From Fidelibacterota bacterium (lineage in GTDB: Bacteria; Fidelibacterota; Marinisomatia; SCGC-AAA003-L08; TS1B11): a DNA stretch of 64,000 nt. Position 1 is the first letter of the stretch; every line of letters starts with the position of its first letter. The position numbers and the translations under genes are program-made. The DNA lies in the NCBI GenBank assembly GCA_004124875.1, contig SCKJ01000001.1, positions 434,001-498,000 of the forward strand, read 5' to 3'. The notes under the pieces were generated by a model that did no database searches, had not been told where the DNA came from, and worked only from the letters and a program-made list of their open reading frames with translations. Below are positions 52,937-60,873 of this stretch, in pieces.

Positions 52937-53953
52937 ATGACAGTCTGGATGGTAAGAGCGGGTTCAAGTGGTGAGCGAGAAACCTTTGCCCTCGATAACA
53001 ATGTTGTGGTCATCGGTTTTGATGATGTTCCTGATATGAACAAAATTGATTCTTGGGATGAACTCAAGAATATCATGCGTGAAGCAGGCCCTGGCCAGAA
53101 AAAGGGGGCCATCTCCAACTGGTCAGGACAGGTTTGGGCGTTCGCCAAGTCGATCGAAGTTCATGATCTTATTGTTCTTCCACTAAAGTTGGAGAGTGGG
53201 ATTGCAATTGGTGAAGTTGTTTCTGGGTATAAGTATGTCGCTAATAATCCAGAAGGGGCAATGCATACATTACCGGTAAAATGGCTATCAAAGGCGATAC
53301 CGCGCAGCAAATTTAGCCAGGATTTGCTTTACTCGTTTGGTGCCTTCATGACGGTATGTCGGATCCAACGCAACAACGCCGAAGAACGAATTCGCGCAGT
53401 CCTGAAAGGCAAATCGTCGCTTGTTATACCTGATTTAAGTGATGATAGTAATATTTCCGATGAAACCGCAATGATCGACCTCGAGGAGATTGGTCGCGAT
53501 GCCATTGAAGTGCATATACGGCAAGAGTTCAAAGGTCATAAGTTCGCAAGATTGATTGCATCCATTCTGAAGGCGCAAGGCTACAACACTGCACTATCAC
53601 CTCCTGGTGCAGATGGTGGGGTAGATATCATGGCAGGCAAGGGCACGCTTGGGTTTAGCTCACCCAGACTTTGCGTGCAGGTCAAATCGGGCGGTGGCCA
53701 ACAGCCCATCACTGAAATACGTGCCCTGACGGGTGTCATGAAAGAATTCGGAGCGGATCAGGGTTTGTATGTTTCAATGGATGGATTCAAGAGATCTGTT
53801 GTTGCAGAACGTTCGAAACGTTTTTTTCAGGTCAGATTATGGGATTTGAGCGATGTGATCAGAGCACTTCAGGATAACTATGATAGTTTGCCTGACGACT
53901 TGAAGGCGGAACTTCACCTTAAGCGGGTCTGGACTCTAGTGCCAGGTGAATGA
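52937..53953 (+). CDS. Mrr-type restriction endonuclease with EVE-like N-domain
   Basis: 338 residues. The C-terminal half is an Mrr catalytic domain: a GYNTALSPPGADGGVDI block (Asp226 and Asp230) and CVQVKSGGG (QxK, residues 248-250), the PD-(D/E)XK metal site of type IV enzymes. The N-terminal 110 residues (VWMVRAG, NNVVVIGF, IAIGEVVSGYKY) resemble the small DNA-reading domains (PUA/EVE-like) often fused to Mrr, which detect modified bases. It probably cuts foreign methylated or hypermodified DNA. GAAAGGAAG places the start at 52,937. The small gene at 53,950 overlaps its stop. Confidence 0.87.
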   Translation: MTVWMVRAGSSGERETFALDNNVVVIGFDDVPDMNKIDSWDELKNIMREAGPGQKKGAISNWSGQVWAFAKSIEVHDLIVLPLKLESGIAIGEVVSGYKYVANNPEGAMHTLPVKWLSKAIPRSKFSQDLLYSFGAFMTVCRIQRNNAEERIRAVLKGKSSLVIPDLSDDSNISDETAMIDLEEIGRDAIEVHIRQEFKGHKFARLIASILKAQGYNTALSPPGADGGVDIMAGKGTLGFSSPRLCVQVKSGGGQQPITEIRALTGVMKEFGADQGLYVSMDGFKRSVVAERSKRFFQVRLWDLSDVIRALQDNYDSLPDDLKAELHLKRVWTLVPGE

Positions 53954-54084
53954 GAGTGGAGTCCACTGAAACACAAATTGTCAAGCAGATGCACCTGCCT
54001 GCCGATCGATCGCTGTGGCCATTGCAGGAGTATATCCACACGCACAATGTGGAGCTGGAGATCGCCGTGATCGATAGAGCCTAA
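53950..54084 (+). CDS. Possible small protein (44 residues)
   Basis: A 44-codon frame whose ATG overlaps the Mrr stop (ATGA) and whose stop abuts the next start (TAA-ATG). The product (MRVESTETQIVKQMHLP and onward) is hydrophilic with no recognised motif. The exact packing between two genes favours real translation; no ribosome-binding site beyond AGGTGA. Confidence 0.4.
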   Translation: MRVESTETQIVKQMHLPADRSLWPLQEYIHTHNVELEIAVIDRA

Positions 54085-54831
54085 ATGTCTAATCTCATAT
54101 CAGAAGAATTTTCATTACAACTCCATCTGGACCTACATAGTCTTGGGATTCTTGAGAGCTGCCTGAATGAACATCTGTGTCCTGAATTGAAAGAATTAGT
54201 AGAGTACAAGTTCAACGAGCTTAAAACACAATATCCTCAGCCAGCAGATAGGCCTCGACAGCCGAAGTCAATCGGAAGTGACGGGCCTGGCAAGCGAGTC
54301 TATGAAGAGAATGCGTGGAAAAATTATCACGATGACCTTAAGAATTGGCACTTGATCCCAATTAAGAAGAGGTTGAGAAAACTTGATAAAATAATATCGA
54401 AAAATGAGAAAATAATCAGGAACCAAGGCGATAACAGCATCCTGCTAGCTGAAATGAAATACGCCAAACTTTTAAGTGAGACTATTGAAAATTGGTGCTT
54501 TGGCGAGTATGGGCACCTCCCGATGAAGCAGTCAGGCAAGAAAGGCATCCGTAACATAGATAAATATTCTCATCTCAAGGAGCATAAAAAATTATTCCCA
54601 GATTTAGCAAACGAGTTAATAAAAATGGGTCTCCTTGAACAAAGCCGGATATACCCCGAGGAAAATATTCCAAATGACATGGAAGAAGCAATCTACCTAC
54701 TAAACTCATTTGAGCATGTCGTTTATCATCACCCGAACCACGCACCTGGATTTAGGATCTCTAGTGTGAAACAAATACCCTCTGATGATTCAGGTGTCCC
54801 CCAAGATTTCTTGGTTTACACACAAAAATGA
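54085..54831 (+). CDS. Unknown helical protein
   Basis: 248 residues, strongly charged and helical, including a Lys-rich coiled coil (RLRKLDKIISKNEKIIRNQG). No signal, membrane segment or catalytic motif is seen. It directly follows the 44-codon frame without a spacer. It closes the same-strand run that starts at the HEPN gene. A spacer of about 210 bases with no clear feature follows. Confidence 0.55.
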   Translation: MSNLISEEFSLQLHLDLHSLGILESCLNEHLCPELKELVEYKFNELKTQYPQPADRPRQPKSIGSDGPGKRVYEENAWKNYHDDLKNWHLIPIKKRLRKLDKIISKNEKIIRNQGDNSILLAEMKYAKLLSETIENWCFGEYGHLPMKQSGKKGIRNIDKYSHLKEHKKLFPDLANELIKMGLLEQSRIYPEENIPNDMEEAIYLLNSFEHVVYHHPNHAPGFRISSVKQIPSDDSGVPQDFLVYTQK

Positions 54832-55039
54832 TGATTTGAGAATTCTCTCCCCTCCCAGCAATCCCGACTAGTTTTTCTCTCTCCCCGACCCACTCCCGAT
54901 CTATTTTCTGAGCATCTATCTACTTTTGTATTTTCCAACTTAACTCAACTGCGCAGGCGATCTCAGTGCCCGCATCTCATTGGTAGGGTGAAATAGGCTG
55001 AAATAGCGAGCACAATAATTCCAATCTGGAGAATAACCA

Positions 55040-55954
55040 ATGGCAAAATACTTCGCACCGTTTCCATCAGATTGGATTTTCTCAGGAGTCGTCAGAGAAC
55101 TCGGCAAATCAGTTTGGCTACTATTGTTCCTTCTCGATACCACTGTAAAATCGATTGATAAAATCGGATTGGTATACGGGGGTGAACCACTTCAGGACGA
55201 TTTTTTCACAGAGGAACTTGGTATTCATCGGAACACACTTGCGCGGTATAGAAAGCGATTGGAGGAAGCTGGGTTCATCTACACGCGAACAGTGTGGGGT
55301 TCTATGAAACAATGGTTCGTGATAGGAACGGAGAAGCATACGAAGCTGAAAGCGACTCCCAAGCAAGTTCAACTCGCTCTTTCCATAAGAGCGCATATTA
55401 ACAATGTTTCCAAATCAGACCTTGAACTGATCCTGAATCCGTCATTTTTCGATCTTCTGACCAATTATAATGCACCCGCGATTAGATCTGGGGAAGTGAG
55501 CTCCAACAATGTTATGGCTCCCCCCAATAATGGTGCGCCTATTAAAGACAATACATTAGACGAGAAAGGGGACGACGGAGAGAGCAGAATGATGGGGCCG
55601 GTAAGAAAGAAAAAAAACGATTTGGATGATGAGTTTATCCCTGCAGATGTTAGTATTGAAACGGAAGAAGTATTACAGATTTACCGGGCATATATGCAGC
55701 TATTAGGATCGAACAGTGAGACACCAGATAAACATGATTCTGTCTTGATACATGAAGCACTAGAGCATGAAGGTCTAGACGGTCTTAAAGGAGCAATCAA
55801 CAATTATACTGCCGAGTTAGAAATTCGTGGAGACAAATGGCGCGTGTATTCTTTATTTGAATTTCTTAAACGAGATATGTATTCGAGGTTCTTGAACACC
55901 GCCTATGGTACGAAGCCTAACTATAGTAGCCCCGATGATGATATTCCATTTTGA
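55040..55954 (+). CDS. Winged-helix replication-initiator-like protein
   Basis: 304 residues. The first 100 (DWIFSGVVRELGKSVWLLLF, then FTEELGIHRNTLARYRKRLEEAGFI) form a winged helix as found at the N-terminus of phage and plasmid replisome organisers. A linker with charged runs (RKKKNDLDDEF) leads to a small C-terminal domain. GGAG precedes the ATG. Its place between the accessory genes and excisionase/integrase fits an element replication or regulatory protein. The family is tentative. Confidence 0.62.
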   Translation: MAKYFAPFPSDWIFSGVVRELGKSVWLLLFLLDTTVKSIDKIGLVYGGEPLQDDFFTEELGIHRNTLARYRKRLEEAGFIYTRTVWGSMKQWFVIGTEKHTKLKATPKQVQLALSIRAHINNVSKSDLELILNPSFFDLLTNYNAPAIRSGEVSSNNVMAPPNNGAPIKDNTLDEKGDDGESRMMGPVRKKKNDLDDEFIPADVSIETEEVLQIYRAYMQLLGSNSETPDKHDSVLIHEALEHEGLDGLKGAINNYTAELEIRGDKWRVYSLFEFLKRDMYSRFLNTAYGTKPNYSSPDDDIPF

Positions 55955-55963
55955 ATAAAGACA

Positions 55964-56203
55964 ATGACTGATCGTGCCAAATATTGTCCCTGCTGCGGAG
56001 ATTACCAGGAGCGGTACCTTACGGTTGATTCCGCAGCCAAGATCTATGATATAAGCTCGGCGGGGATTCGCGGGATGTTGAGAAGAAGAGAGATAACATA
56101 CTACAAGATAGGAACGCGTACCCGGATCGCGAAATCCGATTTGGATAATTTGTTGGTCAAACATTCATCGGTGCGCGAGATCGTGCCGCAATTGGATGTT
56201 TGA
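55964..56203 (+). CDS. Excisionase-like helix-turn-helix protein
   Basis: 79 residues: CPCC at the start and a MerR/excisionase-type winged helix, LTVDSAAKIYDISSAGIRGML, then ITYYKIGTRTRIAKSDLDNLL, the pattern of 'helix_turn_helix, excisionase' domains. It bends DNA at att sites to steer the integrase towards excision, or represses it. It lies ten bases after the replication-like gene and overlaps the next frame by four bases. The position two genes before the integrase supports the assignment. Confidence 0.82.
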   Translation: MTDRAKYCPCCGDYQERYLTVDSAAKIYDISSAGIRGMLRRREITYYKIGTRTRIAKSDLDNLLVKHSSVREIVPQLDV

Positions 56204-56418
56204 TTAAAGGAATCAGGCCGTCTATATTGGATGCAATTAAAATGCCAGAACCAAGAGCAAATTCACCGACTGAAATTATAATCTCAAAATGTCTGCAGAC
56301 ATTTGGATCGAGCAACAAGGCGATAGAAAAATTCGCCTTTGAGAACACTCGCTCGTATCATGGACAGATCACGAAAGATCCCAATGATTGGGTGCGAGTC
56401 CGAGTGAATAATGGCTAA
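56200..56418 (+). CDS. Unknown small protein before the integrase
   Basis: 72 residues if the TTG 56,200 (overlapping the preceding stop) is used; an ATG at 56,242 would give 58. No family. Segments EIIISKCLQTFGSSNKAIEKF look helical. Its end overlaps the integrase start by eight bases, implying coupling. Confidence 0.4.
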   Translation: MIKGIRPSILDAIKMPEPRANSPTEIIISKCLQTFGSSNKAIEKFAFENTRSYHGQITKDPNDWVRVRVNNG

Positions 56419-57713
56419 ACGTCTCCCAATAAGCCCCATCTATTCCAAGCTGCCCCAAAAGAATTTTTTTGATTGGTGGGATGACAAGACCCAACGATAT
56501 GTTAAATGCGCCGGGTTCGTCCTTGATTTTTGGGACAACGAATCGCAGACTAGAATTAGGCGTAGGATCAAGGAGGACTATCAGACAGCTAAGAAAGCCT
56601 ACACTGAATTGAAGGCCCTTCAAGCGGATGGCAATGAGTCACTCCCGATACTTATCATGAGAGACAAAATTAAAACTCTGGGCGATCTGTTTCAAAAGTA
56701 CGAGGAGGCGAAAACAGAGCCTTCATTGCGTAATAGACAGGCCAGATCGCAGGGGACTATAGATCCGTACCAGAACATCTGTTAACGGCTTTAGAACGGC
56801 AATAGGACGCAACCCTGTCCTTTCTACGGTCACGCCTGCAGTCGTAGAAAAGTATATCAAGTACCGTCTTGATCTAGGCAGGGAAACAGGGGGTATCAAT
56901 ACGGATCTGAGAACCCTCCAAGCCTTGTTTGCCTGGGCGCTCAAGCGGAATATCGTAATCAGTAACGCCTTCGCGGTGGTTGACAAGTTTCCCACAAAAG
57001 ACCCTGAGCCGCGACCATTATCACCAGTTGAGCTTGAGCGGCTCTTCAAGGCAAACCCACCCGGCAGTAAGTGGTATCCATTTCTGATGACGTATATGCT
57101 GACCGGCGCGAGGTTGTCTGAAATCCTTATGCCGAAGTTTTCATGGGCTGACATTGACTTTGAGAATGAACGATTCAGGCTGCCCATCAGGAAGGGGAAT
57201 AAATCTTCCGAGTTCCCATTAGACGAAGTTCTCTTGGAAATATTCAGAGAATTGAAGCAAAATCCTTATGAGAAGTACAATACCAAGGATGCCAAGGCGG
57301 ACTCCCAGTATCCCTTTCCCTTTACACCGGATTATATATCTCATAAAATCTCTAGACTCATGGCTGAGGCTGGAATAGATGCATCTACACATGATCTTCG
57401 AGATTCCTTCGTTTCACATCTAATCTACTTGGGATTTAACCTCGAAGATGTCTCCAAGCTGGCAGGCCACTCCTCTATAAAAGTGACAGAGCAACACTAC
57501 TTCAAGCAGTTGGAAGACAGGCGCAGGGAGATGCTCAGCAGCTTGGGTGAGCATATTCAAGATGCAGCAAAAACGCTGACAAAAAACGCTGACAATGAGG
57601 GGTCGAGAGTGGTCGATCCTGACACACTATCTGATACGGCCATCGACGATCTACTGAGTGGGCCCTCCAGGATTCGAACCTGGAACCGACGGATTATGAG
57701 TCCGGCGCTCTAA
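56411..57713 (+). pseudogene. Tyrosine integrase, broken by one frameshift
   Basis: The N-terminal piece (56,411-56,785) holds the arm-binding part and the start of the core-binding domain, ending after GTIDPY. A one-base shift near 56,766-56,784 continues with RTSVNGFRTAIGRNP and the full catalytic domain: Arg in TGARLSE, Lys in RKGNK, HDLRDS (H-x-L-R), GHSS and the nucleophilic Tyr in QHYFK. Removing one C from TACCAG restores a single frame of about 433 residues. The last 55 bases run antisense into the tRNA, so the integrated form ends in SPAL. Without correction the enzyme would be inactive. Programmed frameshifting or a sequencing error are the alternatives. Confidence 0.8.
57657..57701. 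repeat. attR: right 45-bp direct repeat inside the tRNA
   Basis: Identical to 19,928-19,972. It supplies the 3' half of the intact tRNA and at the same time encodes the last integrase codons on the other strand. The repeat ends just past the anticodon loop, so the crossover lies in the 3' half of the tRNA. Confidence 0.9.
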
Positions 57714-57731
57714 CCGTTGAGCTAAGGGCCC
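57659..57731 (-). tRNA. tRNA with CAU anticodon, probably tRNA-Ile2
   Basis: 73 nucleotides, no encoded CCA. Acceptor GGGCCCT/AGGGCCC, D-arm GCTC/GAGC, anticodon loop CTCATAA (anticodon CAU at 57,696-57,698), T-arm CCAGG-TTCGAAT-CCTGG, discriminator A. A CAU anticodon means elongator tRNA-Met, initiator, or tRNA-Ile2 with lysidine; the GG..CCTTAGCTCA start fits Ile2 best. One mismatch at the top of the anticodon stem. It is the integration target of the island; the 3' half is now supplied by the element. Confidence 0.9.
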
Positions 57732-57757
57732 GGCTGTTTCAGCGGTGAAAGTTACCT

Positions 57758-58585
57758 CTAGGGACCCGCCGTAGAAAAGGCTATGGTGCCACTCCCGGCG
57801 GTCAGCACTCCATCGTTGCCGTTGTCCGAGTGGTCGGTTTCGGTCTCACCGGCGCTTGCCAGTGCGTTAAAGCGCCACAGTCCCATCAGCGGGTCCAGCC
57901 CCGTAGCGGAGTAACGCCGGGTAAGCTTGCCGGGGTTCTCGTAGCGGAACTGCATCTCGCTGGTGGGGATCACCTTGCGCCACAGACGCACCTCATCAAT
58001 GGCGCCGTACCAGAAATTGCTCAGGTTCGTAACATCGTTAGGCGCTCCGCCCCAGTTGGCCCCGATCAGGGCGTCGGTACCGGCCACATCGATGTCGAAG
58101 TTGATGTCCGAGGAGGCCAGCAAGGTCCCGTTGCCAAACACTTTAACGGTAACGCCGTCGTAGGTCAGCACAATCAGGGTGAAAACGCCGGGATCGTTCC
58201 AGTCGCAGCCGGGCACTTCCAGGCTGCTCTCTCCCTCCAAACTGAGCACAAACTGGTTGCCCATGGTCACCAGTATGCGGTCATCCTGCAGCGGCGCCCG
58301 GAAAATACCGACCTCGGCGCCGCCCTGCTCATCGCCAATCATAAACAGGGTGGGTAGTACCTCCGATACGGATGACGGCAGAGAGTCTCCGGCGGCGCGA
58401 ATCTCGACGGAAAACAGATCGTCGGAGAAAAAGCCGAGACTGGTGCTGTCGCGCACCTCTCCGGCCGCCTGGCGGTTTTCAATGCGCACGTAAGACCCGC
58501 CCGACAGCAGCAGCGACCGGATCGGTTTCTCCGGCGCCTGGCAGGCGGCCAGCAGGAGGGCCACGAGGGTCAGGCGGCGCATCAA
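57758..58585 (-). CDS. LamG-domain lipoprotein
   Basis: 275 residues. Lipobox LLLAAC gives a lipidated Cys near residue 15. The rest is a concanavalin/LamG-like jelly roll, ending with FWYGAIDEVRLWRKVIPTSEM, the signature 'G.IDEVRLW' of LamG-like domains that bind sugars or proteins. It probably sits on the outer membrane surface. Its start overlaps the FN3 lipoprotein stop (ATGA), and the tRNA follows 26 bases after its stop; both are on the minus strand. Confidence 0.85.
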   Translation of the reverse strand: MMRRLTLVALLLAACQAPEKPIRSLLLSGGSYVRIENRQAAGEVRDSTSLGFFSDDLFSVEIRAAGDSLPSSVSEVLPTLFMIGDEQGGAEVGIFRAPLQDDRILVTMGNQFVLSLEGESSLEVPGCDWNDPGVFTLIVLTYDGVTVKVFGNGTLLASSDINFDIDVAGTDALIGANWGGAPNDVTNLSNFWYGAIDEVRLWRKVIPTSEMQFRYENPGKLTRRYSATGLDPLMGLWRFNALASAGETETDHSDNGNDGVLTAGSGTIAFSTAGP

Positions 58586-60855
58586 GGGAGAGTGGCGGGG
58601 GTTATTTCGTTGCTGATGGCCGACCGCCCCACTTTATCGACCAGGACAATGCGGTAGGCAAGCTGACGGCCCCCTTCCAATTCGTCTCCGGCGTCAGTAA
58701 AGTTGGTAATGTCAATGTCTTCCACGGAGCCGATCTGGTGGTAGGTCGTCCCGGCATCACCAGGCGACTCTCCGGCCGTCACATCGTTGCGCCACACCTC
58801 GTAGCGCGAAAACAGCAGGGTGTTGAGGACCGGAAAGTTCCAGTCGGCTTTGGTCCAGGTCAGGGGGATGGTCGTGGCGGTGGCGCCCGCACCAGGGCTG
58901 AGGGTCACCGCGGTCGGCTCGGCATACAGGGTGTCGCCGGCAATATTGCTGGCGTTGTAGCCGCCCGCGATATCGTAGGTGAGCACAGCGTAACGGTAGA
59001 CCGGCAGGGCCGTCAGGTCAGCGGTAATCAGATTGGGGTCGTTGTCCTCATAGGTAATGGTATCTCCAAGGGCAGGTTGCTGGGCGGAAATCACGGCGAC
59101 CAGGGCGCAGTCGCCAGAGGTGACGCAGTCGGCAATGTCATCGCCATCTTTATCATCGAAGATTTCATTTTCGTTATTGGACCGGACCACGGCATAATGA
59201 TCGAATTCGACAGGCGGCTCGGCGGACGGGAGCCAGGCCACCTTGAAAAACCATAGCACGGTCGGCTCCACGAGCGTGATCTTCGCCGGCAGGATGTCCC
59301 CTGTGGTCGCCTCCGCCGTGGCGCTGTCCTGGGCCCCGCTTGTATCGGTGACGGTCAGGGTGTAGCGGTAGGTGGTTTTGCGCTGCAGGCCGGTGTCGGT
59401 GTAACTGGTAAGACCTGACGCGCTGGCAGTGAAAATTTCTCCCCCCCCGTCGCGCGTAAGCGCATAGCCGGCAAAGTCGTCCGGCAGGTAGGTGTAGGGA
59501 GTCCAGGAGAGCCCCAGCGAGTATTTCTGCTGGTCACTGACCCCCAGTCCGCCGCTCCACACATCGGTTATGTTCAAGGTGGTCAGTTCCACGACATCGC
59601 TCCACTGGATATTGTTGCGGCTGTCGTGGTGTCGCATGGCAAACTGATAGTTTTGCCCCTGCGACAGTCCATCATCGGTATACAGGATGCCGGAGCCGGC
59701 CACATTCTGACGCACTACCTGTGTGCTGTTTGAGTCGACACTGCCGGTGGTTGACCGGTAGAGGGTAATCCAGCTGGAATCTTCCTGCACGGGGACCCGC
59801 AGCCACTGCAACGTGGCGGAGTATTTGCTGACCCCCTGGGCCGATGGCACCAGGATCGGCGCGTCCAGCGAGTCGGTCCTGACGGGCAGCACGTTAGTAA
59901 CGGAAAATGTGTCGGCGTAGGCGGCGGAATCAATGACGTGGAGGTAGTAGAAATAATCGCTGCTGGCCGTCAGGCCCGTGTCGAGGTAGGCGCTGGCCGT
60001 GGGCTCAATCCGGTCGATGGAATCGAGGTCGGCCTCCATTTCCGTCGGGCCGCGATGCAGCCGGTAATAGAGCACATCAATCGAGCCGGCAGTCCAGCTG
60101 AGCAACGCCGTGTACTTGGTGGGCGCGGTGCCGATGGTCAGGCTGACGGGTTGCGGCAGCAAGGTATGGACGCGTGTCACAGAATCGCTGGGGGTGGAGC
60201 GTCCAAACTTGTCATGCACATAAACGCGATAATTGTAGCCGCTGTTTTCGTCCAGCCCAAAAGGGGTGACGCCGTCCCCATTGTCGGTGAAAATCGTCAA
60301 GCTCCGATCCTCGATGCGCGCCACCGAGTCGGACGCCTGAGTCACCGTTTCGCTGGTATCCCGGTAAAGCATATAGTGGGAGAAATCGAAATCGACCGAC
60401 TGCTCCCACGCCAGTGTCGCGGTATGCTTGGTGATGGTCCCGGCTGGCAGCATTTTCACCGCCAGCGGAGGCAACCCTTCGTTGTCGAGGTAAAACAGAC
60501 GTTCGGCCACCCCCTTGTTGCCGGTCTCATCCTCGGCCACGGCCGTGAGGCTTACGGCGCTGGAGACCGTGGTGCAGTCGGCATAGGCAGTGGTGTTCAA
60601 CAGAAGCGTATACGGGGCGGATACCAGAACTTCGAGCGTCTCGCCGTCCAGCGCGAATTTCACCTGTTTAATCTTAACATTGTCGCTGGCAATGGCGCGG
60701 ATGGTCTCCACGCCGCTTAAAATGGTGAATTCGGCGGGAAAGCTGAAGCGGATGGCCGGGGGTATGGTGTCTTTATCATCGCCGCCGCAGCCCACCAGTA
60801 TCAGACCATAGATCATTCCGGCGAGCGCTCCCCGAAGTCGGCCTGGCTTCCTCAT
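58582..60855 (-). CDS. FN3-repeat surface lipoprotein
   Basis: 757 residues from ATG 60,855. Lipobox ILVGC; then an Ig-like domain (RFSFPAEFTILSGVETIRA, with DNVKIKQVKFALDG), and six or so FN3 domains recognisable by 'YLDTGLTASSDYFYYLHVID', 'YTDTGLQRKTTYRYTLTV' and similar repeats. No enzyme domain. It resembles the FN3 units of the giant dockerin protein on the island. It probably forms a stalk that displays or links other surface proteins. It is coupled to the LamG gene by a four-base overlap and follows the secreted protein gene by 18 bases. Confidence 0.83.
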   Translation of the reverse strand: MRKPGRLRGALAGMIYGLILVGCGGDDKDTIPPAIRFSFPAEFTILSGVETIRAIASDNVKIKQVKFALDGETLEVLVSAPYTLLLNTTAYADCTTVSSAVSLTAVAEDETGNKGVAERLFYLDNEGLPPLAVKMLPAGTITKHTATLAWEQSVDFDFSHYMLYRDTSETVTQASDSVARIEDRSLTIFTDNGDGVTPFGLDENSGYNYRVYVHDKFGRSTPSDSVTRVHTLLPQPVSLTIGTAPTKYTALLSWTAGSIDVLYYRLHRGPTEMEADLDSIDRIEPTASAYLDTGLTASSDYFYYLHVIDSAAYADTFSVTNVLPVRTDSLDAPILVPSAQGVSKYSATLQWLRVPVQEDSSWITLYRSTTGSVDSNSTQVVRQNVAGSGILYTDDGLSQGQNYQFAMRHHDSRNNIQWSDVVELTTLNITDVWSGGLGVSDQQKYSLGLSWTPYTYLPDDFAGYALTRDGGGEIFTASASGLTSYTDTGLQRKTTYRYTLTVTDTSGAQDSATAEATTGDILPAKITLVEPTVLWFFKVAWLPSAEPPVEFDHYAVVRSNNENEIFDDKDGDDIADCVTSGDCALVAVISAQQPALGDTITYEDNDPNLITADLTALPVYRYAVLTYDIAGGYNASNIAGDTLYAEPTAVTLSPGAGATATTIPLTWTKADWNFPVLNTLLFSRYEVWRNDVTAGESPGDAGTTYHQIGSVEDIDITNFTDAGDELEGGRQLAYRIVLVDKVGRSAISNEITPATLP

Positions 60856-60873
60856 GCGGCCCGCCGTCATGGT

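Larger units (their letters stand above)
19928..57701 (+). mobile_element. tRNA-integrated genomic island, about 37.8 kb
   Basis: Bounded by 45-bp perfect direct repeats (19,928-19,972 and 57,657-57,701) made of the 3' part of a CAU-anticodon tRNA gene. The right end carries an excisionase-like gene and a tyrosine integrase adjacent to the intact tRNA, the standard layout of integrase-type islands. Cargo: a block of unknown genes, a cohesin/dockerin secreted protein operon, resolvase, small membrane and zinc-ribbon proteins, beta clamp, RadC, CsgG-like and PQQ proteins, a defence-like block and a replication-initiator-like gene. No conjugation, capsid, portal or terminase gene was recognised, so it looks mobilisable or a satellite rather than a self-transmissible ICE or prophage. 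Confidence 0.88.

Noticed and set aside
33590-55010. GGGTGAAAT repeats (near 33,590, 33,640 and 54,984) as iterons
   Set aside because: Only three or four short copies far apart; too few to support a replication origin.
58372-60720. Long plus-strand frames antisense to the FN3 and LamG lipoprotein genes
   Set aside because: Shadow frames; the minus-strand products have signal peptides and clear domains, these do not.
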